From: Acidobacteriota bacterium
GTDB lineage: Bacteria > Acidobacteriota > Blastocatellia > Chloracidobacteriales > Chloracidobacteriaceae
Direction: 5' to 3'
NCBI GenBank assembly: GCA_016208495.1
Contig: JACQXX010000109.1
Location: 80,328-144,327 of the forward strand
Length of the DNA stretch: 64,000 nt
Positions 9,920-18,625 of the stretch are shown here, piece after piece. Every line of letters begins with the position of its first letter. Position 1 is the first letter of the stretch. Position numbers and translations under genes: made by a program. The notes beneath the pieces were generated by a model. It worked only from the letters and a program-made list of their open reading frames with translations. It made no database searches and was not told where the DNA came from.

Positions 9920-11556
9920 TCGTTCAAAACCTGCTGTGATTGGACCGCCGCCGCCGAAGCAACCGGAATGACCTTGAGCAATCGGGCGCGTGGGTACTGT
10001 CCACCAAATGACTGCTCGCTCACAACTGAAAAATTGGTATCAAACCCTTTGGAAGCAAACCATTGTGAATGATAATCCAGGATGACCCACCACTGGCGCA
10101 CCTCTGGATGTTCTCGCATCTTCAAAATCTGTCCCTGACTTCTTGGGCGATATTCTGCTTTGATCAAAGCATCTTGTAGGCCATACTGCGGAGCATAAAA
10201 CATCAAGACAATATCGTCATAATCTGGATCAATGACAATTTTATCTCCAGGTTGAGCCTGGGCCTGGATCGCGGCAAAGACTGGTCGCAGGTCGGTATCG
10301 CGTTCCGGCATCCGGTAGTAACGCACCAGCCCCAGCGTGAGAACCAGACAGACAATGCTCCCTGCCCCCCATACCATCCAGCGGCGCGGAAGCCGATCCA
10401 GTGCCATGGCAACCAGCAAAAACAAATAAGGCGTGATAATGATCAAATATCGTGACAGGTGGATGCTCTGACGGAGCGAAACCCAAAAGGCAACAGCCAG
10501 CGGCACAAGAAATACAATGGCGGCAAAATATTGTTTTTCTTCGGCTTTCACAAAGCTCCGGGCACTCAACCCCAGTGCGATCAGAAGCGCGACCAAAATC
10601 AAGGTGCCACCAGCGGCATAATACACAAGCACATATCCATACAGACCGAAATGACCTACGCCATGAATGAAAACCTGTCCTAAATCAATCAGTTCCGAGG
10701 CACACCCAATGACGGCTTCCTTGATGAAAACCAACACGTTAAAGGCAGCTTCCAGCGGCGGAGTTGGTGAGCGCCAGGGTTGGCCCCGTCTGGCTTGAAA
10801 GAGGAAAATCGGCACCCAGGGGGCAAAAAGTAACCCAATGGCCACCTGCGCCCGAACCCAGGTCATCAACCGGGGCTTCCAGAGCTCAAGATTGCGTGAG
10901 CGTTGCCAGCTCTGAAATACGGCCAGCGCAAAATGCACATTGAGGGCTGCCACAATGAGCATGCCAAAGTAGTGGGTATACATCCCCCCAACACCACACA
11001 GAATATAGACGAGAATCGCCGGGAGATGTCCCTGTTCGCTTTCAAACCAGTACCGATAAGCCAGTGCCGCCGCCAGCGAAAAGACCGTCACCAGCGTATA
11101 CATCCGCACTTCCTGGGCAAAGTACACCTGGTGCGCTGACAAAACTAAAAAGCCAGTCATCAGGAGTGCCGCACGCTCACTGGCAATCCGACGGGCAATC
11201 AGGTAACTCAGCATCAAAATTCCGAGACTCAGTCCGACGGTCAATACTCGTAAACCGGCCACTGATTGGCCAGCCACGGCGGCCCAGACTTTCAAAACCA
11301 GATAAAACAATGGCGGATGCATATCACCAGCCGCCAGCCGGATGTTCTCTACCCAGGATTGATTTGAGACATTGAGCGAATAAACCTCGTCATACCAGAA
11401 ATTTTGCCCGGTCAGGTAATACAATCGGGTCAGCAGAGCGAGCCCCAGGAGCAGGCAAAATCCTTTATGCGTGGCAAGCCAGGAGGACAGGTGGGGGGCT
11501 GGGGGCTGGGGGCTGGGGGCTGGGGGCCGGGGTTGAGATATGGGAGTTGTATTCAT
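9916..11556 (-). CDS. Polytopic membrane glycosyltransferase, GT39/ArnT-like
   Basis: A 546-residue inner-membrane protein with about ten hydrophobic helices. The motif WYDEVYSLN near residue 55 and the DMHPPLFY motif near residue 77 are typical of GT39/PMT-type transferases, which move a sugar from a polyprenyl-phosphate donor on the periplasmic side. The gene follows a UbiA-type prenyl-phosphate gene by 50 bases in the same direction, which fits use of a polyprenyl-linked donor. Residues about 8-22 are Pro-Ala-Ser-rich because they are encoded by a heptamer array. No Shine-Dalgarno is clear before the ATG, and no better in-frame start lies between the array and the first helix. The stop lies in an octamer repeat. 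Confidence 0.87.
   Translation of the reverse strand: MNTTPISQPRPPAPSPQPPAPHLSSWLATHKGFCLLLGLALLTRLYYLTGQNFWYDEVYSLNVSNQSWVENIRLAAGDMHPPLFYLVLKVWAAVAGQSVAGLRVLTVGLSLGILMLSYLIARRIASERAALLMTGFLVLSAHQVYFAQEVRMYTLVTVFSLAAALAYRYWFESEQGHLPAILVYILCGVGGMYTHYFGMLIVAALNVHFALAVFQSWQRSRNLELWKPRLMTWVRAQVAIGLLFAPWVPIFLFQARRGQPWRSPTPPLEAAFNVLVFIKEAVIGCASELIDLGQVFIHGVGHFGLYGYVLVYYAAGGTLILVALLIALGLSARSFVKAEEKQYFAAIVFLVPLAVAFWVSLRQSIHLSRYLIIITPYLFLLVAMALDRLPRRWMVWGAGSIVCLVLTLGLVRYYRMPERDTDLRPVFAAIQAQAQPGDKIVIDPDYDDIVLMFYAPQYGLQDALIKAEYRPRSQGQILKMREHPEVRQWWVILDYHSQWFASKGFDTNFSVVSEQSFGGQYPRARLLKVIPVASAAAVQSQQVLNE
11491..11535. repeat. Heptamer array GGGGGCT inside the 5' end of a gene
   Basis: About six copies of GGGGGCT lie within the coding start of the GT39 gene and encode its Pro-rich N-terminus. 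Seven is not a multiple of three, so all three codon phases are used and the peptide repeats every seven residues. Confidence 0.85.
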
Positions 11557-11606
11557 TACGTGGTTGATGATGGGGGAACAAGGCAGATTTGGGGAACGCT
11601 GCCTGG

Positions 11607-12506
11607 TTAATTCAGATACAAAATGATGCCCGACACGGCACCGTACAGAATCAGATTTACCAGCGAGGATGGATCGTTGAGCAAGGCTTTATCAGGACTC
11701 CCGCCCTGATTCTTGTGATGAATCAGATACAGATAGCGAAAGATGCCATAGAGCACAAAAGGAATCGTGTATTTCAAGTTGGGATGTTTGGTGCCTGTTT
11801 CAGAAGAAATCGTGTACATGGCATAACACACCAGAGTCGAAGCCGTCACAATTGAAATCATTTGCTCAAGCAGGTCAACACTGTATTCACCCAGAATTTT
11901 GCGATGAGTTGCCGCATCTTCTTCGAGTAACAGCAGTTCATGGCGACGTTTCCCAAGGGCCAAAAACAGTGACAGCAACATGGCACAAATCAAAAGCCAA
12001 GGCGAAATAAAGACTTGCAGGACTTCGGCCCCAGCAATCGCCCGGAGGACAAAGCCCGCCGCCACGCAAAATACATCCAGAATCACCAGGTGTTTGAGCC
12101 GAATCGAATACGCGACCTGCAAAAAGAAATACACCAGCGCCACATAGAAGAATGGCCTGGAGAGCAGCCAGCCAGCCAGGAGCGACGACACGGCCAGGAC
12201 CACAAACGCGGCAATTCCGACCGGAACCGGCAATTGCCCCGAAGCCAGCGGGCGATGGCACTTCACCGGATGAACCCGGTCATTTTCCAGGTCCATCAGA
12301 TCATTGAGCAGATAAATACTGCTGCTCAAAAAGCAAAAGACCGCACAGGCAGCGAGAACCTTGGCCGATTCCGACCAAACCATCAGGCGTTCGGAAAAAA
12401 TCAAGGCTGGAAAAATCAAGACATTTTTGGTCCACTGCTGTGGACGCATGGCAAGAATGAGGGCTTTGGTGTAATCCACACCCTGGCTCAATGAAAGTGC
12501 TGTCAT
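11607..12506 (-). CDS. Decaprenyl-phosphate phosphoribosyltransferase-like UbiA prenyltransferase
   Basis: A 299-residue polytopic protein of the UbiA superfamily. MRPQQWTKNVLIF near the N-terminus and NDLMDLENDRVHPVKCHRPL near residues 75-95 match the subgroup that links PRPP to polyprenyl phosphate, the first step to polyprenyl-phospho-ribose or arabinose. Asp-rich Mg-binding motifs (NDLMDLENDR and a later SLFLALGKRRHEL region) are present, with about eight helices. I chose the ATG at 12506, which gives the usual family length. A GTG at 12569 would add 21 residues translated through a perfect hairpin. It is probably co-transcribed with the downstream GT39 gene. Substrate chain length is inferred from the family. 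Confidence 0.85.
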   Translation of the reverse strand: MTALSLSQGVDYTKALILAMRPQQWTKNVLIFPALIFSERLMVWSESAKVLAACAVFCFLSSSIYLLNDLMDLENDRVHPVKCHRPLASGQLPVPVGIAAFVVLAVSSLLAGWLLSRPFFYVALVYFFLQVAYSIRLKHLVILDVFCVAAGFVLRAIAGAEVLQVFISPWLLICAMLLSLFLALGKRRHELLLLEEDAATHRKILGEYSVDLLEQMISIVTASTLVCYAMYTISSETGTKHPNLKYTIPFVLYGIFRYLYLIHHKNQGGSPDKALLNDPSSLVNLILYGAVSGIILYLN

Positions 12507-12530
12507 AAGGATGAAAGGGAGACGAGATTT

Positions 12531-12557
12531 GAAAACCGGGTATCCTACCCGGTTTTC
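12531..12557 (-). promoter_or_regulatory. Perfect inverted repeat in the 5' leader of the UbiA gene
   Basis: GAAAACCGGGTA and TACCCGGTTTTC form a 12-bp perfect stem with a three-base loop, 24 bases upstream of the chosen ATG. It could be an operator, an mRNA hairpin, or the 3' boundary of an upstream signal. No U-tract follows on the minus strand, so a terminator is unlikely. Confidence 0.5.
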
Positions 12558-12634
12558 ATCACTTTGCACAAGCAGGCCCGGTTATTGACTCCGTTGCGGA
12601 AAGGTCATTTCAAATTGGCAATCCCGCCCGGAGA

Positions 12635-12862
12635 GCGCCGGAGAGTAGCCGGTGGGCAGCCTGCTTTGAGGCGCACCCACCGGAAGGCAGGCCGCGAATG
12701 GTTTGCGCCCGGATGGGCGCTGGATCAAAACTTCAAGGACCTCGGGAATTTTCGCCGAGACCTTTCCGGTGAACGCTTCCAGCGCCCATCCGGGCGCGAG
12801 CGAAATGGGCATGGATCCGGTGGTATGCCCAAAGCGGCAAACCACCGGCTACTTTCCGGCGC
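12635..12862. repeat. Inverted pair of 84-89 bp REP-like elements
   Basis: The copy at 12635-12723 (plus) and the copy at 12779-12862 (minus) share GCGCCGGA(A/G)AGTAGCCGGTGG at one end and a 19-bp identical sequence (GCGCCCGGATGGGCGCTGG) at the other. Each has an internal ACCGG-rich inverted repeat. The pair fills most of the gap 12570-13106 between divergent genes and looks like a BIME-type arrangement. No gene is supported in this gap. Confidence 0.85.
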
Positions 12863-13106
12863 CCATCTGGGCGAAAGCCGACCTTTCCACAACGGAGGGT
12901 TACTGAAGGAGTCTGGCTTCGAGTTCGAACCCGTCCTTGCATTCAATGAGTGAAAACGGCTTGGTCTGGATAGGTGGAAAATGGTATAGGTAGGTCTCCT
13001 TTTGTTCCTGGCTCCTGGTTTTGGTTCTTGTTTCCATGGATTTCCAGGTTGCGTACCAATACCGGCCCATTGCTCAAGAAATCCCAAGCAATTTCCCTGC
13101 AAGTCT

Positions 13107-15431
13107 ATGAATTCAACGGCTGTACCTCTTTCCGCACACATCAAATCGCGTCTGTTTTTCTACCTTGTGATCGGTTTTCTTTCCGGCTGTATGCTCTGGC
13201 TGATAGAAGGCATCGAACGCACGTTTTCCCTTAAACACAACTTTGTTCAATCTGGCGAAGGCACAATCTTCTGGCTTTATTTTGTGGTTACCGCACTTGG
13301 CGGCCCGTTGTGGGGACTGTTTCTTGGTTTCACGTCCAGTCTCCGGCTGATTGGATTTCAAGCAATTTCAGGTGAAACACCTAACCGGGTCGGAAAATTT
13401 GAAATCCCCGGCCACTGGCGGCAACGAGTCTCGGGTATGACCGCCGTTTTTGTGTTCTTTGGCCTGCTGACCGTTCTCTTCCCGGTGTATTTCAGCGATC
13501 CACTCTATGGAATGTTTGCCGGAGCGACCGAAAAAATGTGGGCCTTTCGGCTGGTATTTGGCCATCGCAAGATTTCGACCGCACTGATCCTGGTGGGATT
13601 GACCTTCCTGTTTTGTGTGCTGGATGAACTGGCAACCACCAGCCTGCTGCCACATTCCCAGGAAACTTCGCGGCTAAAGCTGTCGCCTCGGTTTGCCAAA
13701 TTGCTCAATCCACAGCTTGTATATCCGGTTTTATCCCTCGCCGGGCTGTGGCTGCTGGTGGTGAGTTATTTTGCCGACGCCAACATTATGGTCACTCGCC
13801 GCGATTTGAGCTTTCACGTGCCGATGTATCTCACGGCGTTCACATCCTCCCTGATTCTGTCGGCTCTTTTGTACCGGCTCGTCATCGTCACGCGATTTGG
13901 CGGCGCGGTGATTGGAGTTTTGGTGCTGGCCGTGGCCGGTGCTTCATTTTTTGCCTCGCGGCAGTATGAAGCCAATCAGAACCTGAAATCGCTCTTCTGG
14001 CGGCGCGGCGTGGTGGCGAAACGCTATGTGAATTTTGCCCGGTCCCTGACCAATGGCGAGCAAAAAGACTTTACCGCGGTTATTGCCCAGAATTCCCCAG
14101 CGTCAACCAGACCGGACCAGCACGATTTGATCCCGGTACCTCCGGTTTCCGCTGCCGAGAACCCAAATCAATCCGGGCCTGACGCTGCCTCACCGACCAT
14201 CAAACAAACCCTGACGTCAGCACTCACAACCGTGGCAACGGCGCTGGGCGGATCAGTTCCGACCCAACTTTCAACTGCTGTTTCAGGCCCGCGAAATGTG
14301 ATTTTTCTCTCGATTGACACGCTTCGAGCCGACCATATGAGCATTTATGGCTATAAGCGCCATACCACGCCCAACCTGGATCGGTTTGCGAAACAAAGCA
14401 TTTTCTTCGAACACGGCTACAGTAGCGGCACCAACACCGGCCATTCGTTTTCTTCAATTATGCGTTCGGCCCAGGGTGACGGTATTTTTGACAACAGCGT
14501 GCCGACGGTTGCCAAAATGTTTGTAGACAAGGGATATCAAACCGCCTTCATCACCAGTCCGAAGACCAAAACCTGGCTCTATAAAGGTCGCTGGTTTGAA
14601 TACAAGCAAATCATGATGGAGAGCTATCAGGAAATTACCCACGAAGAAGCCCGCTTCTGGAAAGCCGACGAGATGACCAACCGGTCAATTGATTTGCTCA
14701 AACGGATGAAAGACAAAGGGCCGTTTTTTGCCTGGATTCACTACACGGATCCACACGCGCCCTACGAAGCCCATGCCGAATGCGGCTATGGCGAGACTGA
14801 CCCGGATATTTACGACAGTGAAATTACCTTCACCGACCTGCACATTGGACGGTTGCTCGCCTATATGCAGGAATCCGGGCTGTTAAACAACACGCTGATT
14901 GCTTTTACTTCTGATCACGGCGAAGGCTTTAACGAACATGGCGCCCTCGAACACGGCTGCCTTCCCTACATTGAACAGGTGTTTGTGCCCTTCTGGGTCT
15001 ATGTCCCCGGCGCCGAACCAAAGCGGTTGGCCATGCCGGTTTCTCACGTGGACATTGCTCCGACCATGCTGGCCTATGCTGGAATCACCCCTCCCGACCA
15101 GTATGAAGGCATTGATCTGGCCAAACTTGCCCGAGGTGAAGTGGCACCACACCCACACGTCATTTGCGAAACACCACGCAATATTCCCGAAGGGACCTTC
15201 TTTGCCTGGTCGTTGATTGAAGGTGATTGGAAAATCATTTACGACCGGGTTGGAAGCAACTGGCAACTCTATCATTTAAAAGAGGATCCGCTGGAACAAC
15301 GGAATCTGGCGGACCTGGAAACCCAAAAATTCTCTAACTTAAAACAGAAACTTGGTCAATATCTGGCTCAACAGGCCAGGCGCAAAGACTATTCTAACTG
15401 GCGGCGGTTTGAATTTCGGTTTGGAAGCTGA
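13107..15431 (+). CDS. Membrane sulfatase-fold (alkaline phosphatase superfamily) enzyme
   Basis: A 774-residue protein with about six N-terminal membrane helices (residues 15-300), a Pro/Ser-rich linker, and a catalytic domain from about residue 395. Metal-binding motifs are visible: NVIFLSIDTLRADH with the first Asp, TSDHGEGFNEHG near 605, and a later SHVDIAPT. The nucleophile region reads SSGTNTGHSFSS, with no sulfatase Cys-x-Pro-x-Arg. A Thr or Ser nucleophile is therefore likely, as in LtaS or phosphoethanolamine transferases. The probable role is cleavage or transfer of a phospho- or sulfo-group at the outer membrane face or in the periplasm. I chose the internal ATG because the 35 residues before it are low complexity and not membrane-like. 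Stop is followed at once by degenerate GGGCTGA repeats. Confidence 0.82.
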   Translation: MNSTAVPLSAHIKSRLFFYLVIGFLSGCMLWLIEGIERTFSLKHNFVQSGEGTIFWLYFVVTALGGPLWGLFLGFTSSLRLIGFQAISGETPNRVGKFEIPGHWRQRVSGMTAVFVFFGLLTVLFPVYFSDPLYGMFAGATEKMWAFRLVFGHRKISTALILVGLTFLFCVLDELATTSLLPHSQETSRLKLSPRFAKLLNPQLVYPVLSLAGLWLLVVSYFADANIMVTRRDLSFHVPMYLTAFTSSLILSALLYRLVIVTRFGGAVIGVLVLAVAGASFFASRQYEANQNLKSLFWRRGVVAKRYVNFARSLTNGEQKDFTAVIAQNSPASTRPDQHDLIPVPPVSAAENPNQSGPDAASPTIKQTLTSALTTVATALGGSVPTQLSTAVSGPRNVIFLSIDTLRADHMSIYGYKRHTTPNLDRFAKQSIFFEHGYSSGTNTGHSFSSIMRSAQGDGIFDNSVPTVAKMFVDKGYQTAFITSPKTKTWLYKGRWFEYKQIMMESYQEITHEEARFWKADEMTNRSIDLLKRMKDKGPFFAWIHYTDPHAPYEAHAECGYGETDPDIYDSEITFTDLHIGRLLAYMQESGLLNNTLIAFTSDHGEGFNEHGALEHGCLPYIEQVFVPFWVYVPGAEPKRLAMPVSHVDIAPTMLAYAGITPPDQYEGIDLAKLARGEVAPHPHVICETPRNIPEGTFFAWSLIEGDWKIIYDRVGSNWQLYHLKEDPLEQRNLADLETQKFSNLKQKLGQYLAQQARRKDYSNWRRFEFRFGS

Positions 15432-15519
15432 GAAAACCAGGGCTGAGGGCTGAAGGCTCAGGATATTGAGCCCGATTTCTTCAGCCCGACGTCTTCAGCC
15501 CTTAGCCCCTCAATTTCTT

Positions 15520-16392
15520 ATGCAACATTTTGTCATCATCACGGGACTCAGCGGATCGGGAAAACATTCGGCGGTGAAAACCTTCGAAGACCTTGGCTAT
15601 TTCTGCGTTGATAACCTGCCAATCAAGCTTTTGCCGACATTTGCCGAGCTGTGCCAACGGTCAGGGGAAAATCTGGAACGGGCCGTGGCGGTGCTGGATA
15701 TGCGGGAACCCCATTTTCTGGATGAATTTGCCGAAATTTACTGCTCGCTTCGCAACCGCCAGCCGCATCCACAACTGTTTTTCATTGAAGCCTCTGACGA
15801 AGTGTTGCTCCGACGTTTTAGCGAGACCCGGCGTCCGCATCCGATGAGCAACCGGGACCGAAAGCGCCGCAGCCTTCCCGAAGCGATTGCCGCCGAACGC
15901 GAACTGCTCAAACCAATTCGGTCGCTGGCTGAAAATGTGATTGATACCTCGGAACACACCGTTCATTCGCTCAAAAAAGCATTGCTGGAGGTGCTCCATC
16001 CGGAAGAAACTCAAACCCGGATGCAAATCACCGTGATGAGCTTTGGCTTTAAACACGGATTGCCGATTGAATCAGATGTGGTGCTCGACGTGCGGTTTTT
16101 GCCCAATCCGTACTTTGTGCCAGAACTCCGCGACCAGACCGGCAAGCAAAAAGGGGTGATTGATTTCCTGAAAAAAAATCAGGAAGTGGTTGAAACCCAG
16201 AAACGATTTGCTGACTTGCTGGAATTTATCGTTCCCCGGTATGCCCGCGAAGGCCGCAGTTATTTGACCATTGCCATTGGTTGCACGGGCGGTCGCCATC
16301 GTTCAGTGATGACCGCCGAGGTCCTGGGCCGCAACCTGAAAAAACTGGGGTACAGCGTTCGGGTGCTGCATCGGGATATTGAGAAGAAGTAG
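15520..16392 (+). CDS. rapZ: RapZ-family nucleotide-binding RNA adaptor protein
   Basis: A 290-residue protein with the whole RapZ layout. The N-terminus is a kinase-like P-loop (GLSGSGK), followed by FCVDNLP near residue 30 and DTSE near 147. The C-terminal domain has SFGFKHG, DVRFLPNP and IAIGCTGGRHRS. In enterobacteria RapZ binds small RNAs and targets RNase E to control GlmS; in other bacteria its role is less clear. The residue after the P-loop Lys is His, where Ser or Thr normally coordinates Mg. The ATG at 15520 gives the usual length; the 18 residues upstream are encoded by TTCAGCCC repeats. A strong hairpin terminator follows at 16459-16491. Confidence 0.92.
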   Translation: MQHFVIITGLSGSGKHSAVKTFEDLGYFCVDNLPIKLLPTFAELCQRSGENLERAVAVLDMREPHFLDEFAEIYCSLRNRQPHPQLFFIEASDEVLLRRFSETRRPHPMSNRDRKRRSLPEAIAAERELLKPIRSLAENVIDTSEHTVHSLKKALLEVLHPEETQTRMQITVMSFGFKHGLPIESDVVLDVRFLPNPYFVPELRDQTGKQKGVIDFLKKNQEVVETQKRFADLLEFIVPRYAREGRSYLTIAIGCTGGRHRSVMTAEVLGRNLKKLGYSVRVLHRDIEKK

Positions 16393-16400
16393 TGCAACTT

Positions 16401-16428
16401 GTCAGTACCACCTGCGTGAGCGGGTGGG
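16401..16428 (+). repeat. REP-like element, GTCAGTACCACC family, copy a
   Basis: The 28-base copy starts with GTCAGTACCACC, then TGCGTGAGCGGGTGGG, which is internally palindromic. Related copies lie at 18192, 18327 (minus), 39825 and 48667 (minus), all between genes. Confidence 0.8.
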
Positions 16429-16458
16429 CCCAGAAACCAGGCTACTCGTGGAAAATGA

Positions 16459-16491
16459 AAACGGGGGACGTGATGGGAACGTCCCCCGTTT
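16459..16491 (+). terminator. Hairpin terminator after rapZ
   Basis: AAACGGGGGACGT pairs with ACGTCCCCCGTTT (13 bp) around a seven-base loop, 66 bases after the rapZ stop. It is GC-rich but the following U-tract is weak (TTTGTGTTG). Confidence 0.7.
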
Positions 16492-16642
16492 GTGTTGTAC
16501 ATTCAAAGTGGCGTCAAGCCACCGCACTCCAGATTTGTTAGACCATTTTGTAATGAACCACTCATAACAGAAAACAGTCAAGTAATTCAATCAAAGAAGG
16601 TTAGTGAACTACTGACGACTGACGACTGGCTACTGACTGGCA

Positions 16643-16999
16643 TTATTTGATCACAAACCGAAATTCAACCAGCGTTGAAACAGTTTTGCCTTGTGGTTCA
16701 TATCGCCACGAACGAACGGCATCAAGGGCAGCTTCCCGCAAGCGATAATCACCTTTTAACACCCACGCCTGGGCCACATCTCCATTTGGACCAACGATAA
16801 CCCGGATTACCACAGGTCCCTGAACATGCTGGGCTTTCGCCACGACAGGATATTCGGGCAGATTTCGCTCAATCACCGGCAATGAAGTCACTGATGGTCC
16901 AACCACAACCTGGGTTGAATTCTGTGCCTGTGCCGTGACGGTCACAGTCAAACAGAGGACACATGAAAGAAAAAACGACGTTACGATGGTGTGCAACAT
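16643..16999 (-). CDS. Small exported protein with TonB C-terminal domain
   Basis: A 118-residue protein. The N-terminal signal peptide (TIVTSFFLSCVLCLTVTVTA) is followed by a TonB-family C-terminal domain with LPEYPVVAKAQHVQGPVVIR, GPNGDVAQAWVLKG and AVRSWRYEP. There is no N-terminal anchor beyond the signal peptide and no Pro-rich spacer, so it is a stand-alone TonB-C protein of the kind common in acidobacteria, not a complete TonB. AAGGAG lies 12 bases before this ATG. An ATG at 17029 is the alternative. The stop is eight bases from a degenerate AGTCAGT repeat. Confidence 0.8.
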   Translation of the reverse strand: MLHTIVTSFFLSCVLCLTVTVTAQAQNSTQVVVGPSVTSLPVIERNLPEYPVVAKAQHVQGPVVIRVIVGPNGDVAQAWVLKGDYRLREAALDAVRSWRYEPQGKTVSTLVEFRFVIK

Positions 17000-17281
17000 A
17001 TGAAAAACGAACTCCTTTTCTTTAGTCATCCAACCAGAGCCAGCATCGGTTTGTGCCCGACGTGACATCCCATTGTGATTGGATGAAAATACAGTCTCAG
17101 TGTTTAAGAAAGCGGTTTCGTTCCGATTGGATCGGGTGAAATCAACTTTCCTTCGACGCCGAGGAGTATGCAAGGAGTAAGTTTCGATCACATCGCCAAC
17201 CTGTAACATCTCTTTGACGGAAGTGTAACGATTGGGGTCAGGGGCATAAGGCGCCAGGATAAGGAAATGTGGGCCTGTTTG

Positions 17282-17379
17282 AGACAAGGAGACAAGGAGA
17301 CAAGGAGATCCTCCTCCCGACGTTGGGAGCGGGAGAATATTTTTTCTCCTTGTCCCCTTGTCCCCTTGTCCCCTTGTCC
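17282..17379. repeat. Complementary octamer arms (GACAAGGA / TCCTTGTC, TTGTCCCC)
   Basis: The left arm (17282-17309) has three to four copies of GACAAGGA. The right arm (17343-17379) begins with CTCCTTGTC and continues as TTGTCCCC units. The arms can form a long imperfect stem. A nonamer run GTCCTTTTT follows at 17453-17488. Confidence 0.85.
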
Positions 17380-17493
17380 AGATCGGGCTTTGTTTCCTTA
17401 TCCTGGCGCTTATGGGGGTCAGGGTCAGGGTCTTCGAAGAAGTTGTTTTTATGTCCTTTTCGTCCTTTTTGTCCTTTTTGTCTTTTTCTCGAA

Positions 17494-17549
17494 AACCCGG
17501 AACCCGGAACCCGGAACCCGGAACCCGGAACCCGGAACCCGGAACCCGA
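17494..17549. repeat. Heptamer array ACCCGGA
   Basis: Eight near-perfect copies of ACCCGGA follow the junction CTCGAAA. The array ends about five bases from the stop of the minus-strand zinc-ribbon gene. The same unit appears at 19808-19840. Confidence 0.92.
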
Positions 17550-17554
17550 AGACT

Positions 17555-18172
17555 TCACTCTTCCCGCTTCGGGACCTCAACCTGATACCGGCTGAATTCA
17601 TACAAGATTGGTTTGAGAAACGGGTATTTCTTTGAATGCAGGATGGTCACAAGCTGGCCTTGCCGGGCGTTGTACCATTCGGGTTCGGTGACTTCACAGA
17701 CCCCGCTGATTGGTTCACCAACTGGATCATCTGAAATAAAATGGATTTCATACTTGTTATGCAAGCGCTGGCGAAACTCAGTGATATGTCCGACGTAGGT
17801 ATCACCATTGGCTGTCAGCCAGCGATGAGTCAATGTTCGCCACAGTTCCTGGATAAACCAAAAACCAAAAAGACCAACCAAAATCACCCAGAACGTGCTT
17901 TTGGACGACAACACCAGGACAAGCCCGGCCAGCAAAGCCAGTCCCTGAAACAGATGATTGCCAATTTGTCCCAGACTATTTCGCACTCGAACTGGTCGTG
18001 GCGTTTCAAGTCGAAGTTCTTCCAGAGCCACTGGTTGAGGATTGCGTTCCAATGCGATTGGCTGACACCGCTCGCAGAGGTTCCGCACCGGGTCAAATTT
18101 GTCGGCTTGATGGCAAATTTCACAACGGGTTGGAAGAAATTCTTTTTTGACCAGGAGTTTTTCTGAGCCCAT
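17555..18172 (-). CDS. Zinc-ribbon membrane protein of unknown function
   Basis: A 205-residue protein I do not recognise. It starts with a four-Cys zinc ribbon (CEICHQAD and CERCQP, residues 17-39). Two adjacent membrane helices follow at about residues 80-115 (LALLAGLVLVLSS and FWVILVGLFGFWFI). A beta-rich domain follows that resembles a DUF3592-like module (TYVGHITEFRQRLHNKYEIH). The ribbon is predicted to be cytoplasmic. The ATG at 18172 is preferred to a GTG at 18202, which lies inside a REP element. The gene ends KREE just before a heptamer array. Confidence 0.72.
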   Translation of the reverse strand: MGSEKLLVKKEFLPTRCEICHQADKFDPVRNLCERCQPIALERNPQPVALEELRLETPRPVRVRNSLGQIGNHLFQGLALLAGLVLVLSSKSTFWVILVGLFGFWFIQELWRTLTHRWLTANGDTYVGHITEFRQRLHNKYEIHFISDDPVGEPISGVCEVTEPEWYNARQGQLVTILHSKKYPFLKPILYEFSRYQVEVPKREE

Positions 18173-18191
18173 AAACACCACCACGAATGAA

Positions 18192-18354
18192 GTCAGTACC
18201 ACCGGCGTCAGCGGGTGGGGATTGAAGGCAAATCATACCAGCTTGAAGCCAGAAGTCCATCAAATCCATTTTTTTCAGTTATTTGACTATCTAGTCATTC
18301 TCTTAGGAGAATTTCAAAGGATCACACCCACCCGCTGACGCAGGTGGTATTGAC
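18192..18354. repeat. Inverted REP pair, GTCAGTACCACC family, copies b and c
   Basis: Copy b (18192-18219, plus) and copy c (18327-18354, minus) are 28-base matches in opposite orientation with 107 bases between them. This is a BIME-like unit in the leader region of the threonine dehydratase gene and upstream of the zinc-ribbon gene. Confidence 0.85.
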
Positions 18355-18526
18355 CTCATCCTTACAAAAGGTACTTGTCACAAGCAAACATTCTCAGGCA
18401 GAATGGGGTTGTCATTCTCTCCCCCTTACAATTCAGGATTTCAGGTATCAGCGCTTGAACGCACTTTTTTGCCTCACGCAATTGAATTCGTTTGCTTACC
18501 GCGTTGCCGCCCCGGCGACTCAGCCG

Positions 18527-18625
18527 ATGTGTGCCCCGTCCGCGGTTGGTCGTGAGGCTGTATCCATTTCTATTATTCGAATTTCAATTATTGCCATTCG
18601 CACTCAAGGCGTGAGGGCTACCTGA
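18527..18625 (+). CDS. Ile-rich leader peptide of the threonine dehydratase attenuator
   Basis: A 32-codon reading frame ending at TGA 18623-18625. Codons 14-24 encode ISIIRISIIAI, seven Ile all written ATT. This composition is what ribosome-mediated attenuation of Ile synthesis needs. The last codons (GGC GTG AGG GCT) are also the antiterminator strand. No Shine-Dalgarno is clear before ATG 18527, so the exact start is uncertain, but the frame and stop fit the RNA structures. The peptide itself likely has no function beyond sensing charged tRNA-Ile. Confidence 0.75.
   Translation: MCAPSAVGREAVSISIIRISIIAIRTQGVRAT

Noticed and set aside
12703..12953. Proteins between UbiA and the sulfatase
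   Set aside because: The frames are made of the inverted REP-like pair.
18344..18526. Longer coding frame that includes the leader peptide
   Set aside because: The upstream part has no ribosome-binding site or protein features; only the Ile-rich end fits a functional leader.
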